NCBI GenBank assembly: GCA_017745115.1
Contig: JAGIAA010000009.1
Span: 9,528 to 73,527, forward strand
DNA length: 64,000 nt
Reading direction: 5' to 3'
DNA from: Sphingobium sp.
Lineage (GTDB): Bacteria > Pseudomonadota > Alphaproteobacteria > Sphingomonadales > Sphingomonadaceae
Shown here one piece after another: positions 27,348-35,640 of the stretch. The translations under genes and the position numbers were made by a program. A model generated the notes under the pieces. That model did no database searches. It saw only the letters and a program-made list of their open reading frames with translations, and was not told the DNA's origin. Position 1 is the first letter of the stretch, and each line of letters begins with the position of its first letter.

Positions 27348-28112
27348 TCAAATACCGGCGTACCATTCGTATCCGGCGACGTCCTCCCAGAAGCCGCCCT
27401 TGCCGCCGCGGACGTGCTTCAGGTCGGCCACGACCTCGATATGCTTGATGAACTTTGCCTGCTTGTAGCCGAGATGCCGCTCAGCACGGAGGCGAAGCGG
27501 CGCACCGTTGCGGACCGGCAGCGGCTTCTCGTTGAGCGCGAACGCCAGGATCGTCTGCGGATGCAGCGCATCGATCATGTCGATGCTCTCATAATAGACG
27601 TTCCCGCCGCCCATATCGTCCAGACAATGGAAGACGATATATTTGGCACGCGTGGAAATCTGCGCATTATCGAGAACGAGGCTCAAGGGGACGCCCCGCC
27701 ATGTGCCGATCGCACTCCAGCCCTCGACGCAATCATGCCGCGTGGTCTGGATGCGGTTGGGCATGGATTTGAGCTGGGCGAGACTCAGCGTCAGTGGGCG
27801 GGCGACGAGGCCGTCGACACGCAGCTGCCAATCCGCGAAGTCGCCGCGCCACAGCGCCTTGTATTCCTCGCTATTGGGATTGACCGTGCCATTGCCGCGA
27901 AACAGGCGCGAACGCTGATCGGGCCGAAACTCGCGGGCGAGCGCATTGCGGTCCATCAGGCTGCGCTGCAGCCATTTGTGCATGTTCTCGGCAGAAAAGA
28001 GCGCCTTCTTGAAATCCTCGTTGCGGGCGAGCTTGTCGCAGCCGGCGAGCAATGTCGCGACGCTGGCCGTGAGGCCGGTCACCAGGCGGCGGCGCGTGAT
28101 GATGAAGCTCAT
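27348..28112 (-). CDS. Molybdopterin-dependent oxidoreductase, Tat-exported lipoprotein
   Basis: This 254-residue protein has the oxidoreductase molybdopterin-binding domain (sulfite oxidase superfamily): RHDCVEGWSAIGTWRGVPL holds the cysteine that ligates molybdenum, and YYESIDMIDALHPQT follows. The N-terminus ITRRRLVTGLTASVATLLAGC combines a twin-arginine motif with a lipobox, so the protein is probably exported folded and lipid-anchored in the periplasm. Its start overlaps the stop of the cytochrome b561 gene as ATGA. The pair resembles MsrPQ-like or YedYZ-like systems, with the haem protein passing electrons. The substrate is unknown. Confidence 0.85.
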   Translation of the reverse strand: MSFIITRRRLVTGLTASVATLLAGCDKLARNEDFKKALFSAENMHKWLQRSLMDRNALAREFRPDQRSRLFRGNGTVNPNSEEYKALWRGDFADWQLRVDGLVARPLTLSLAQLKSMPNRIQTTRHDCVEGWSAIGTWRGVPLSLVLDNAQISTRAKYIVFHCLDDMGGGNVYYESIDMIDALHPQTILAFALNEKPLPVRNGAPLRLRAERHLGYKQAKFIKHIEVVADLKHVRGGKGGFWEDVAGYEWYAGI

Positions 28113-28852
28113 GGCTTTGGCTCCTGGGCCCTGGCTTTCGGAAGGACATACCAGCCCGTGATCATCGAGCGGATCTCGTTGATGGGGCCGGCAAGCAGTA
28201 CCATCAGGATGTGAACGATGAAGAAGACGACCAACAGCCATGCAACGATGAAGTGGATCGATCGCGCCGACTGGCGCCCTCCAAACAGGTCGACGAGCCA
28301 TGGCCAGGCGGCATCCATGCCGGGCGACATGGTGAGGCCGGTCAGGATGATGAGCGGCAACAGCACGAAGATGACTGCGATGTAGCTTCCCTTCTGCAGC
28401 ACATTGTACCGCGTCGCCGCTTCGCCGGACGGGAAGCGCAGGCGGGCATGATCCTTGATGTCCTGCCAGACGTGGCCTGGCTTGAGATCGCCTTTTCGGA
28501 AGGCAAGGTCGCGGCTGATGTGGCGGTTGACGAGGCTCCAGAGCATGTAGGCAAACAGGGCGATGGCGAAGATCAATGCGAATGCGAAATGCCAGCGCCG
28601 TGACAGGGCGAGATCATATTGCGCGGGAAGCGTCAGCCAACTGCCGAAGCGCGCCTTCTGAAACCAGGGCTTGTCGAAATTAGCGCCGAGTTGGCCCCAG
28701 TAGAGTCGCGGGTGGGCATTGAAGATGCCGAGGCCGCTGGAGAAGAGCACATAGAGGCAGAGCGTATTGAGCCAGTGCCAGAGACGCGTCGAAAGCCGGT
28801 GGCGCTTGATCCTGGCGGGGACAGCGCCCTCTCCTTGCGGTTCGTCGGCCAT
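28109..28852 (-). CDS. Cytochrome b561-domain membrane protein
   Basis: The 247-residue protein has four to five membrane helices with histidines suited to bind haem b (TRLWHWLN at the N-terminus, RRWHFAFAL, IHFIVAWLL, FFIVHIL). This matches di-haem cytochrome b561 or the N-type cytochrome b of formate/thiosulfate dehydrogenases. The ATG at 28852 follows GGAG by six bases. It is translationally coupled to the molybdopterin protein downstream and should deliver electrons to or from it across the inner membrane. Confidence 0.87.
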   Translation of the reverse strand: MADEPQGEGAVPARIKRHRLSTRLWHWLNTLCLYVLFSSGLGIFNAHPRLYWGQLGANFDKPWFQKARFGSWLTLPAQYDLALSRRWHFAFALIFAIALFAYMLWSLVNRHISRDLAFRKGDLKPGHVWQDIKDHARLRFPSGEAATRYNVLQKGSYIAVIFVLLPLIILTGLTMSPGMDAAWPWLVDLFGGRQSARSIHFIVAWLLVVFFIVHILMVLLAGPINEIRSMITGWYVLPKARAQEPKP

Positions 28853-29217
28853 AGGCGGCTCCGTTCGCTCCAATCCCTGCGCTTTCAGCCTAGTGCGATT
28901 GGACGAACCCGCAAGCCCTGACAGCATCGACCGCTCGGCCTTTCTGACACGAGACCAGCCCGACCGGCTCGACTGTCACCTCAGCGCATCACCCGAATCT
29001 AAGTTATTGTTCATTCATTGAAGAGACAGCTTGCGGGTTCATATAGGCGATGCCGCATCGGCCTGGTGCGGATTGGAATTGGAAGAACGAAATCTCCACG
29101 ACAAATGGGGAGATGTTGCTTGGTATATAGATAATACGATCAGATATATTCTTCCATGAATAAAACGTTATCGCGCCATATCGGGCTTTAGCGTGCATAT
29201 TATTATATGAGGATCTT
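28853..29217. other. Gene-free region, AT-rich near its 3' end
   Basis: No coding region is seen. The last 130 bases (about 29090-29217) are markedly AT-rich for this genome, and contain the promoter and leader of the barrel gene at 29218. No clear hairpin or operator was found. Confidence 0.5.
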
Positions 29218-29757
29218 ATGAAGACTGTGATTTTCGCAGCGACGGCTGCTGCCCTCACCGTTCTCGCCGCCCCCGCATTTGCGCAGGACGACACCACCTT
29301 CACGGGACCACGAATAGAAGCTCTCGCCGGCTATGACGCCGTCAGGACAAACAGCAATGGCCTCGGCAATCCGGATGGCTTCCTGTACGGCGCCGGCGTC
29401 GGTTACGACTTCCGCTCGGGCAACACGGTGTTCGGCATCGACGCGGAATTGACGGACTCGACCGCCTCGGTGAACACGGTGGCCGGCCCGATCGACGCCA
29501 CGCGCGACATCTATGTCGGCGGGCGCGCAGGCCTGGTGCTCGGGACGAAGACCCTGGCCTATGTGAAGGCCGGCTATTCCAACGCGCGCATCGAAGGCGC
29601 GGGCTTCAACAATAATGGCAGCGGTCTGCGCGTCGGCGCCGGTCTCGAATATGATCTCGGCAACAAGCTCTTCGCCAAGACCGAATATCGCTACACCAAC
29701 TATGAGCAGGATGTGGAACGCCACCAGTTGCTGGCAGGCGTCGGCTTCCGCTTCTGA
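29218..29757 (+). CDS. Outer-membrane beta-barrel protein, paralogue B
   Basis: This 179-residue exported barrel protein has a signal peptide cleaved near residue 22 (LAAPAFAQ) and a C-terminal LAGVGFRF signal. The mature N-terminus (TFTGPRIEALAGYD), the GAGVGYDF segment and the TRDIYVGGRAG segment match paralogue A at 24800. TGAGGA lies five bases before the ATG. The upstream 130 bases are AT-rich. A rho-independent terminator follows. Confidence 0.88.
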   Translation: MKTVIFAATAAALTVLAAPAFAQDDTTFTGPRIEALAGYDAVRTNSNGLGNPDGFLYGAGVGYDFRSGNTVFGIDAELTDSTASVNTVAGPIDATRDIYVGGRAGLVLGTKTLAYVKAGYSNARIEGAGFNNNGSGLRVGAGLEYDLGNKLFAKTEYRYTNYEQDVERHQLLAGVGFRF

Positions 29758-29781
29758 TCCTGGTTCTCCGAGGAGAGCAGG

Positions 29782-29812
29782 AAGGGCGGCTTCGAAAGAG
29801 GCCGCCCTTTTT
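29782..29812 (+). terminator. Rho-independent terminator of barrel gene B
   Basis: AAGGGCGGC and GCCGCCCTT form a stem around a ten-base loop, followed by a T-run, starting 25 bases after the stop codon. Confidence 0.88.
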
Positions 29813-29823
29813 GCACGCTTGGC

Positions 29824-30726
29824 TTATCGGCGACCGCCCCCACCGCCGAACGGCGGCATCAAACCGAACACTTCCGTGATCCAGTAGCTGGGCATGGCCT
29901 GCCCCGCGGCATCGGTCGCCGGCGTGAATTTCGCGTTCTTCATGATCGCATCGCAGGCCGCCTTATTGACCGCCTCGGTCACGGTCGCGCGCTGAACGAC
30001 ACATGCCGTCGGCTTGCCCGTTTCATCCACCATGACGCGGAACGTGTTCTTGCCACCAAGCACTTTCTGGAACTCGGTGAACGGGATCGTGCCACTGGGT
30101 ACCCAGGCACTTGCCGGGCCCTGCGGCGCCGCGGGCTTGGTCAGCGTCTCATGCCGCTTGGCATCGAGCCCCCACGAAGCAATCAAGTCAGTGACACAGT
30201 TTTGCAGCGCGCCGATCGGCGCCTCGAGCGAGCCCGTCTCTAGCGCGATGGGCTCCGCCAGGCCTTCGCCTATCTCGAAGGAGGACAGCGCCTTGGCCGC
30301 AGTCCGCTCTTCATCCTTCTTATATGGCTTGAAGGCCGGTGGCGCGCCCGGAGCGCCTGGTGCCGGCGGCGACATCATGGTCGGACCTAGATCGAAATAC
30401 TGCTTTCCATCGCCCGTCTTCGAGATGAGGATGGGCGCCTTCCAGTTCTGACCGGTCGGCCCGAACTTCACGCCCCATTGGGCCGCGCCCCGAAACGGCC
30501 TCACGCCCTCGCCGACCAACATCAGCCGCAGGAACGGGCCGGGCTGCGTGCGCTCGATCATAAATGTCAGCTGATTTTTCCCGTCCGTGAAGACACGGCC
30601 GAGATCACAATAGTCGTCGCCATAGTCTGCGGCCCAAGGACCAGCCGCCTTCCAGTTCGCCGCATGCGCGGCAAAGGACATGGTCGCGGCAGCAAGAATC
30701 GCCACGACGAACTTTAAGGACTTCAT
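29824..30726 (-). CDS. Exported protein with TonB C-terminal-like domain
   Basis: This 300-residue protein has a signal peptide (MKSLKFVVAILAAATMSFAAHA) and an unrecognised N-terminal domain of about 190 residues. The C-terminal 90 residues look like the TonB C-terminal domain (FRVMVDETGKPTACVVQRATVTEAVNKAACDAIMKNAKFTPA). It lacks the N-terminal membrane anchor and Pro-rich spacer of true TonB. Such soluble proteins are common in sphingomonads and their role is not established. GAGGATGAG precedes the ATG at 30726. Confidence 0.8.
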   Translation of the reverse strand: MKSLKFVVAILAAATMSFAAHAANWKAAGPWAADYGDDYCDLGRVFTDGKNQLTFMIERTQPGPFLRLMLVGEGVRPFRGAAQWGVKFGPTGQNWKAPILISKTGDGKQYFDLGPTMMSPPAPGAPGAPPAFKPYKKDEERTAAKALSSFEIGEGLAEPIALETGSLEAPIGALQNCVTDLIASWGLDAKRHETLTKPAAPQGPASAWVPSGTIPFTEFQKVLGGKNTFRVMVDETGKPTACVVQRATVTEAVNKAACDAIMKNAKFTPATDAAGQAMPSYWITEVFGLMPPFGGGGGRR

Positions 30727-30885
30727 CTCATCCTCCCCCTCTTTTGCGCAGACATAGACAACGAGGGGAGCGGCGGCAATATAATGGCCGTAGCTTATGA
30801 CCCACATGGACCAGCGCGGGTGGGAGCGTGTCGGCAAGCAACGATGACGACCGGATAAACGGCAGACAAAGTCAATTTGGAGCGA

Positions 30886-32157
30886 TCAGCCCAAAGCCGC
30901 CTGCTTCTCTTCGGCCAGACGATCCAGCTCGGCGCGGCTCTTCTTCTCCGAAGCCGATTTCAATTGCCCGCAAGCTGCCATGATATCCCGCCCGCGCGGC
31001 GTACGCACGGGGGCGGAAATGCCGGCCTCGAACACGATGTCCGAGAAACGCTTGATGCGCTCCGGCGTCGAGCATTCGTAGACCGCACCCGGCCAGGGAT
31101 TGAAGGGGATGAGGTTTACCTTGGCCGGCAGCTTGTACTGCTTGATCAAGCGAACGAGTTCGCGAGCGTCCTCATCGCTGTCATTCTTGTCCCTGAGCAT
31201 CACATATTCGAAGGTGATGCGCCGGGCATTGTTGGCGCCGGGATAGTCGGCGCAAGCCTGCAGCAATTCCTCGATGCCGAACTTGCGGTTGATCGGCACG
31301 ATCTCGTCCCGCACATCCTTGGTCACGGCATGGAGCGAGACAGCGAGATTGACGCCGATCTCTTCGCCAGCGCGCGCCATCATCGGCACGACGCCGCTGG
31401 TGGAGAGCGTGATCCGTCGTTTCGAAAGCGCAAGCCCGTCGCCGTCCATCACGACCTTGAGAGCATCGCGAACATTCTCGAAATTGTAGAGCGGCTCGCC
31501 CATGCCCATCATGACGATGTTGGTGAGCAGACGACCGTCGGGGCTATATTGGGGAGCGTCGTCATCTTCGTCATCTTCGTCATCTTTGCCCATATCGACC
31601 ATCGTACCTTTGGGCCACTCGCCCAGGGCGTCGCGCGCGAGCATGACCTGGCCGACAATCTCGCCGGGCGTCAGGTTGCGGACGAGGCGCATCGTGCCGG
31701 TATGGCAGAAGCGGCAGTTGAGGGTGCAGCCAACCTGGCTGGAGACGCAGAGCGTGCCCCGGTCCGCGTCCGGGATGAACACCATTTCATAGTCCTGGCC
31801 GTCGTCGGAGCGCAGCAGCCATTTGCGCGTGCCGTCCGATGAGACCTGTGCCTCGATCACCTGCGGCCGGCCGATCACGAAGCGCTCGGCAAGCCAGGGG
31901 CGCTGGGTCTTGGCGATGTCGGTCATCGTGTCGAAATCCGTGACCCCGCGATGATAGAGCCAGTGGAAGATCTGCTTGGAGCGCAGCTTGGCCTGCTTCT
32001 CGTCGAGACCCGCCGTTGCCAGCTCCGCCTTGATCTGCGCGCGCGACAATCCGACTAGATCGATGCGCCCATCTTCTCGAGGCGTGATCTCGCGCTTCAC
32101 GGGCACGGGATCGACATGGCCGGGGATCGGCATGAGAGGCGTCGCAGCTGTAGGCAT
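30886..32157 (-). CDS. rlmN: Dual-specificity 23S rRNA/tRNA adenine-C2 methyltransferase
   Basis: RlmN uses radical SAM chemistry to methylate C2 of A2503 in 23S rRNA and A37 of some tRNAs. The 423-residue product has the cluster motif CTLNCRFC (C-x3-C-x2-C) after SSQVGC, the [17 protein letters not shown] segment and [20 protein letters not shown]. An insertion between [17 protein letters not shown] and NIVMMGMG includes a run of alternating Asp/Glu ([10 protein letters not shown]). The start at 32157 is chosen over a further upstream one on family similarity; MPIPGHVDP eight codons later is also possible. An inverted repeat lies about 120 bases upstream. Confidence 0.94.
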   Translation of the reverse strand: MPTAATPLMPIPGHVDPVPVKREITPREDGRIDLVGLSRAQIKAELATAGLDEKQAKLRSKQIFHWLYHRGVTDFDTMTDIAKTQRPWLAERFVIGRPQVIEAQVSSDGTRKWLLRSDDGQDYEMVFIPDADRGTLCVSSQVGCTLNCRFCHTGTMRLVRNLTPGEIVGQVMLARDALGEWPKGTMVDMGKDDEDDEDDDAPQYSPDGRLLTNIVMMGMGEPLYNFENVRDALKVVMDGDGLALSKRRITLSTSGVVPMMARAGEEIGVNLAVSLHAVTKDVRDEIVPINRKFGIEELLQACADYPGANNARRITFEYVMLRDKNDSDEDARELVRLIKQYKLPAKVNLIPFNPWPGAVYECSTPERIKRFSDIVFEAGISAPVRTPRGRDIMAACGQLKSASEKKSRAELDRLAEEKQAALG

Positions 32158-32275
32158 GGCCGCGCATATAGTGCGGTTGCCGTGAATTGGGAAGCTTTGC
32201 CAATTCTGGCAGCGTAGCGCGCGGATGATCAACCGCCTTGGCTGGTCGAGATCAGCCATGCGGTTGACGCAGGCC

Positions 32276-32302
32276 AATTAGTCATACATAGTATGACTAA
32301 TT
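32276..32302. promoter_or_regulatory. Perfect 12+12 palindrome, candidate PadR-type operator
   Basis: Two 12-base arms (AATTAGTCATAC and GTATGACTAATT) are separated by ATA. The palindrome lies between rlmN and the hypothetical gene at 32414, which are divergent. Positions 32277-32302 align without gaps to 53116-53141, over the padR start, with 22 of 26 identical. A second, shorter palindrome (ATCATA, three bases, TATGAT) lies at 32386-32400. Binding by the PadR protein encoded at 53139 is an inference. Confidence 0.6.
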
Positions 32303-32413
32303 GCGTGACGCGGCCTTTCCGACATCGGGCACGGAAGCGCTCATGAATGAGAAACAGGTCTTTATCACGACGAATATTATGTTATATCATACTATATGAT
32401 GGAGGGGAACGCT

Positions 32414-32989
32414 ATGGCCTTCAGTCACGACCGAACCTGGATCGGGACATCTCCCAGCCGTCTGCAGTTGATTCCCCTGGGCTTGCTCGCAATCGTGATC
32501 GCTCTCCCTTTCCTTGTTCAATGGCGCACCGAGGCTTCGTATCGCATCCCAGCCACGCGATTTTTCGATGGTCTCCCGGTGGCCGGCGCCTGGCGCGACG
32601 CTCAAAAAGCAGGCTTCAATTATTGCATCGATTTCAAGGTCACCATGCGCTGCCGGCGGACCGGTCTGACGCTGATGGGCCATGGCCCGTACAGCGCCGC
32701 GATCGACCTGGAGGGTGGCGACGGACGCGGCGGTTTCGATCAGCTCACACTCTGGAGCGACAGGGATCAGGATGCACCGATCGACCTCGCCGAGGACCTG
32801 GAACGGCGCGGCTGGGAATCCTGCCGCACCAAACGAAACGGATGGGGCGACCAGCACATCTTCATGCAAAAGGGCGCGCCCCTCCGGATTTCCATCGACA
32901 TCAGCTATTATGGCAAGCGGCGGATCACGGTGATTCCGGAATGGCATGGGCCCAAGCCGGTCTGCGAGACGGGCTATCTCACAGGGTGA
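32414..32989 (+). CDS. Hypothetical single-pass membrane-anchored protein
   Basis: The 191-residue product has a membrane helix near residues 20-37 and a predicted periplasmic domain with several conserved-looking cysteines (YCIDFKVTMRCRR, ESCRTKRNG, KPVCETG). No family was recognised. The ATG at 32414 is preferred because GGAGG lies eight bases before it; an ATG at 32396 would put this site inside the gene. Its 3' end overlaps the convergent NRAMP-like gene by 11 bases. Confidence 0.6.
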   Translation: MAFSHDRTWIGTSPSRLQLIPLGLLAIVIALPFLVQWRTEASYRIPATRFFDGLPVAGAWRDAQKAGFNYCIDFKVTMRCRRTGLTLMGHGPYSAAIDLEGGDGRGGFDQLTLWSDRDQDAPIDLAEDLERRGWESCRTKRNGWGDQHIFMQKGAPLRISIDISYYGKRRITVIPEWHGPKPVCETGYLTG

Positions 32990-34262
32990 CGAAGAAGATC
33001 AACGACGCGACCGCCATGACAAGCGTCGCAGCCCAGCCGAGGATCGTCGCCCGGCGGCCGAGCGTCAGCTTCCCCATAGCCTTGGGATTGCGGGCGATGA
33101 GCATCATGACGACCATGGTCGGCGCCGCGAGCACGCCGTTCACCACCGCCGCCCAATAGAGCGCCTTCACGGGATCGATGCCGACTGAGTGCATCGCAGC
33201 GCCCGCCAAGGTGGTCACGGCGATCGTGCCGTAGAAGAGGCGTGCGTCGACCAGCCTGGCATTGAGGCTGCCTTGGCCGCCAACCGCTTCCGTCACGGCA
33301 TAAGCCGCGGACGCCGCCAGAATGGGAACGGCCAGCATGCCCGTGCCGATGATCCCGAGCGCGAAGAGGGCGAAGGCAAAGTCGCCGGCAACGGGGCGCA
33401 GCGCCTCCGCTGCCTGGGCCGACGTGGTGATCTCGGTCACGCCATGGGCGTTCAGCGTTGCGGCGGTGGCGAAGACAATGGACAGCGCCACGAGGTTGCT
33501 GAAGCCCATGCCGGTCAATGTGTCGATGCGGATGCGCCTCATCTCCGGCCCGGCAGCCCGCGGCGTCGTATACAGCGGCTTTGCGTTGCGGCGCTGGGCC
33601 TCCTCGACCTCCTGCCCCGCCTGCCAAAAGAAGAGATAGGGGCTGATCGTCGTGCCCAAGATCGCGACGAGCGCGACGGCATAAGCCGGCGTCCAGCTGA
33701 TCTGTGGGACAACAAGGGAATAGAGCGCGCGGCCCCAGGGCACGTCCGCGACCAGCACCACAGCGACATAGGCGAAGAGTGAGATCGTCGTCCATTTAAG
33801 CACGGCAGCATAGCGCGCGTAGCTGAGGCGAATCTCGAGCACGATGCAGACGATGCCGAAGAGCAAGGTGTAGAACCCCGCATTGCCGCCCGCGATCAGC
33901 TTCGTCGCAGCGCCCATGGCAGCAAGATCGGCGCCGAGATTGATGATGTTCGCGACCAGCAGCAGTAAGACCACCACGAACAGGACCGGACGGGGATAAT
34001 GTTTGCGCAGGTTGCGGGCGATGCCGGTCCCGCTAACCCGGCCGATCTCCGCCGCAACAATCTGGATGACGGCCATGAGGGGGAAGCTGAACAACAACGT
34101 CCACGACAGGCCGTAGCCGAATTGCGCACCGACCTGGCTATAGGTCCCGATCCCACTTGGATCGTCATCGGCCGCGCCCGTGACCAGGCCCGGCCCCAAC
34201 CCGCGCAGGAAGCTTCCGACCGATGGCTTCTTCGGTTCGGCGTCGTCCTGAACTTCAGCCAA
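32979..34262 (-). CDS. NRAMP-family divalent metal transporter, divergent type
   Basis: This 427-residue inner-membrane protein has about 11 helices and belongs to the NRAMP superfamily (SLC11). The first-helix metal motif, DPGN in canonical manganese transporters, reads DDPSG here, and helix six reads TTISPYLFFW rather than carrying the MPH motif. This points to a distinct metal specificity, perhaps related to the NRAMP-related magnesium transporters. The start is a TTG at 34262 that lies inside the end of the racemase gene (8-base overlap). Coupled translation with that gene is likely. Confidence 0.82.
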   Translation of the reverse strand: MAEVQDDAEPKKPSVGSFLRGLGPGLVTGAADDDPSGIGTYSQVGAQFGYGLSWTLLFSFPLMAVIQIVAAEIGRVSGTGIARNLRKHYPRPVLFVVVLLLLVANIINLGADLAAMGAATKLIAGGNAGFYTLLFGIVCIVLEIRLSYARYAAVLKWTTISLFAYVAVVLVADVPWGRALYSLVVPQISWTPAYAVALVAILGTTISPYLFFWQAGQEVEEAQRRNAKPLYTTPRAAGPEMRRIRIDTLTGMGFSNLVALSIVFATAATLNAHGVTEITTSAQAAEALRPVAGDFAFALFALGIIGTGMLAVPILAASAAYAVTEAVGGQGSLNARLVDARLFYGTIAVTTLAGAAMHSVGIDPVKALYWAAVVNGVLAAPTMVVMMLIARNPKAMGKLTLGRRATILGWAATLVMAVASLIFFVTL

Positions 34263-34944
34263 GCGCCCATTCCACAGCGGCCTGGGCGTGGAGGATGGTG
34301 GTGTCGAGCACCGGCACGAGCGCGTCCTCCGGCCTCACCAGCATGCCGATTTCGGTACAACCCAGGATGATGGCGTCGGCGCCGTCGCCCGCGAGCTGCT
34401 CCATGACGTCCTTGTAGATTTTGCGCGAACCCTCTTCGAAGCGGCCCGCGACGAGTTCCTCGTAAATGATGCGATGCACTTCGATGCGGTCGGGTTCTTC
34501 GGGCACGATCACTTCAACTCCGGCCTCTTCAAGGCGTTCCCGATAGAAGCCCTGCTCCATCGTATAGCGCGTGCCGAGCAGGCCGACCGTCTCGATCTCC
34601 ATCTCGGCGAGCATGCTCTCGAGTGGATCGGCGATGTGCAGAAGCGGAATGGAAATGGCGTTTTCTATGGCGTCAGCGCAGCGATGCATGGTGTTGGTGC
34701 AGAGCAGCAGGAATTCCGCACCCGCGGCTTCCACGTCCTGCGCCGCCTGCGCCATCACGGCATCGAGCCCCGCCCAATCGCCGCCGCGCTGCAATTCCTC
34801 GATCGGCGCGAAGTCGAGGCTGCGCAGCACCAGATCGGCTGAACTATGCCCGCCCAGCCGCGCCTTCACGCCGAGATTGATCAGCCGATAATAAATGGCA
34901 GTGCTTTCCCAGCTCATGCCGCCGATGAGACCAATGCGTTTCAT
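34255..34944 (-). CDS. Aspartate/glutamate racemase family protein
   Basis: The 229-residue enzyme is of the cofactor-independent Asp/Glu racemase superfamily, with two catalytic cysteines visible: CTNTMH in the N-terminal half and GCTEIGML near the C-terminus. The N-terminus KRIGLIGGMSWESTA is typical of the YgeA/aspartate racemase subgroup. The start codon overlaps the stop of the secreted protein gene as ATGA, and its end overlaps the NRAMP-like gene. The substrate (aspartate or another amino acid) is uncertain. Confidence 0.88.
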   Translation of the reverse strand: MKRIGLIGGMSWESTAIYYRLINLGVKARLGGHSSADLVLRSLDFAPIEELQRGGDWAGLDAVMAQAAQDVEAAGAEFLLLCTNTMHRCADAIENAISIPLLHIADPLESMLAEMEIETVGLLGTRYTMEQGFYRERLEEAGVEVIVPEEPDRIEVHRIIYEELVAGRFEEGSRKIYKDVMEQLAGDGADAIILGCTEIGMLVRPEDALVPVLDTTILHAQAAVEWALG

Positions 34945-35432
34945 CGGTGCGCACATCCCAGGGCAGCGGCGTCGATCGCCGTGGCGGCACCACGCAACTC
35001 ATAGCGATCCGAAAAAGCGGCGCCATTCTGCGCGCGGCCGTGAACAGCCATATCTCCGCCAGCGCGGAGCGCTGCCACGACGGCCGCATCATCGCGACGA
35101 TCCCTAGACCAGACATCGGCCCCGCCACCCGCCAAGGCGAAGCGCTTGCCTCCAATGCTCAGCGTCGCGACACCGCCCTTTTGCAATTGTTGGCTGAGTC
35201 GAATGTTGATCTGTCCGCGCACGCCTTTGCGCGGCCAGAAGCCGACCGACGCGAAGGGCAGCCAGCCACGCTTCATATCCCGCACCCCCAGCGGCTCGGC
35301 CGTCGCGAAGCAGCGTGGTTCACCGGCGTCGCGGAACGCGCCCCATCGACCGAAAATGCCGAGCACATCGCGCGCCAGTACCGGCGCGGACAGCACCGCA
35401 GACAGCGCAAACAACAGTACAGCCGATGCCAT
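34941..35432 (-). CDS. Small exported protein of unknown function
   Basis: The 163-residue product has a signal peptide (MASAVLLFALSAVLSAPVLA) followed by a soluble domain of about 140 residues with RDVLGIFGRWGAFRD and GGKRFALAGGGADVW. No family was recognised; the sequence style (a short beta-rich protein with an invariant-looking tryptophan pattern) recalls sphingomonad invasion-associated-locus-B-like periplasmic proteins, without proof. The ATG at 35432 has AAAGG seven bases upstream; one at 35468 gives a longer basic N-region and is an alternative. It heads a trio of overlapping genes with the racemase and transporter. Confidence 0.65.
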   Translation of the reverse strand: MASAVLLFALSAVLSAPVLARDVLGIFGRWGAFRDAGEPRCFATAEPLGVRDMKRGWLPFASVGFWPRKGVRGQINIRLSQQLQKGGVATLSIGGKRFALAGGGADVWSRDRRDDAAVVAALRAGGDMAVHGRAQNGAAFSDRYELRGAATAIDAAALGCAHR

Positions 35433-35640
35433 CCGCACGCCTTTGCCCCTCGCCCGAAGTTGCTTCATCGCCCACGGCAAAGCCCATCGACATGGGATTG
35501 GCAAGAGTGCGGGGATAACTCTGTCCATTTTCCGCCGCCGCTCTTGCCCGTCGCGGCTTTTTCGATAAGGAAAGGAACCCCATGAGCGGACGCTTTCTTG
35601 TCCGACTCCACTCAACCGGGCAGAAACGGAACCGAACGGG

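Noticed and set aside
26289..28214. Long plus-strand open frame (641 codons) opposite cfa and the molybdopterin gene
   Set aside because: It is antisense to two well-recognised genes and its translation shows no family features; high GC makes such frames common.
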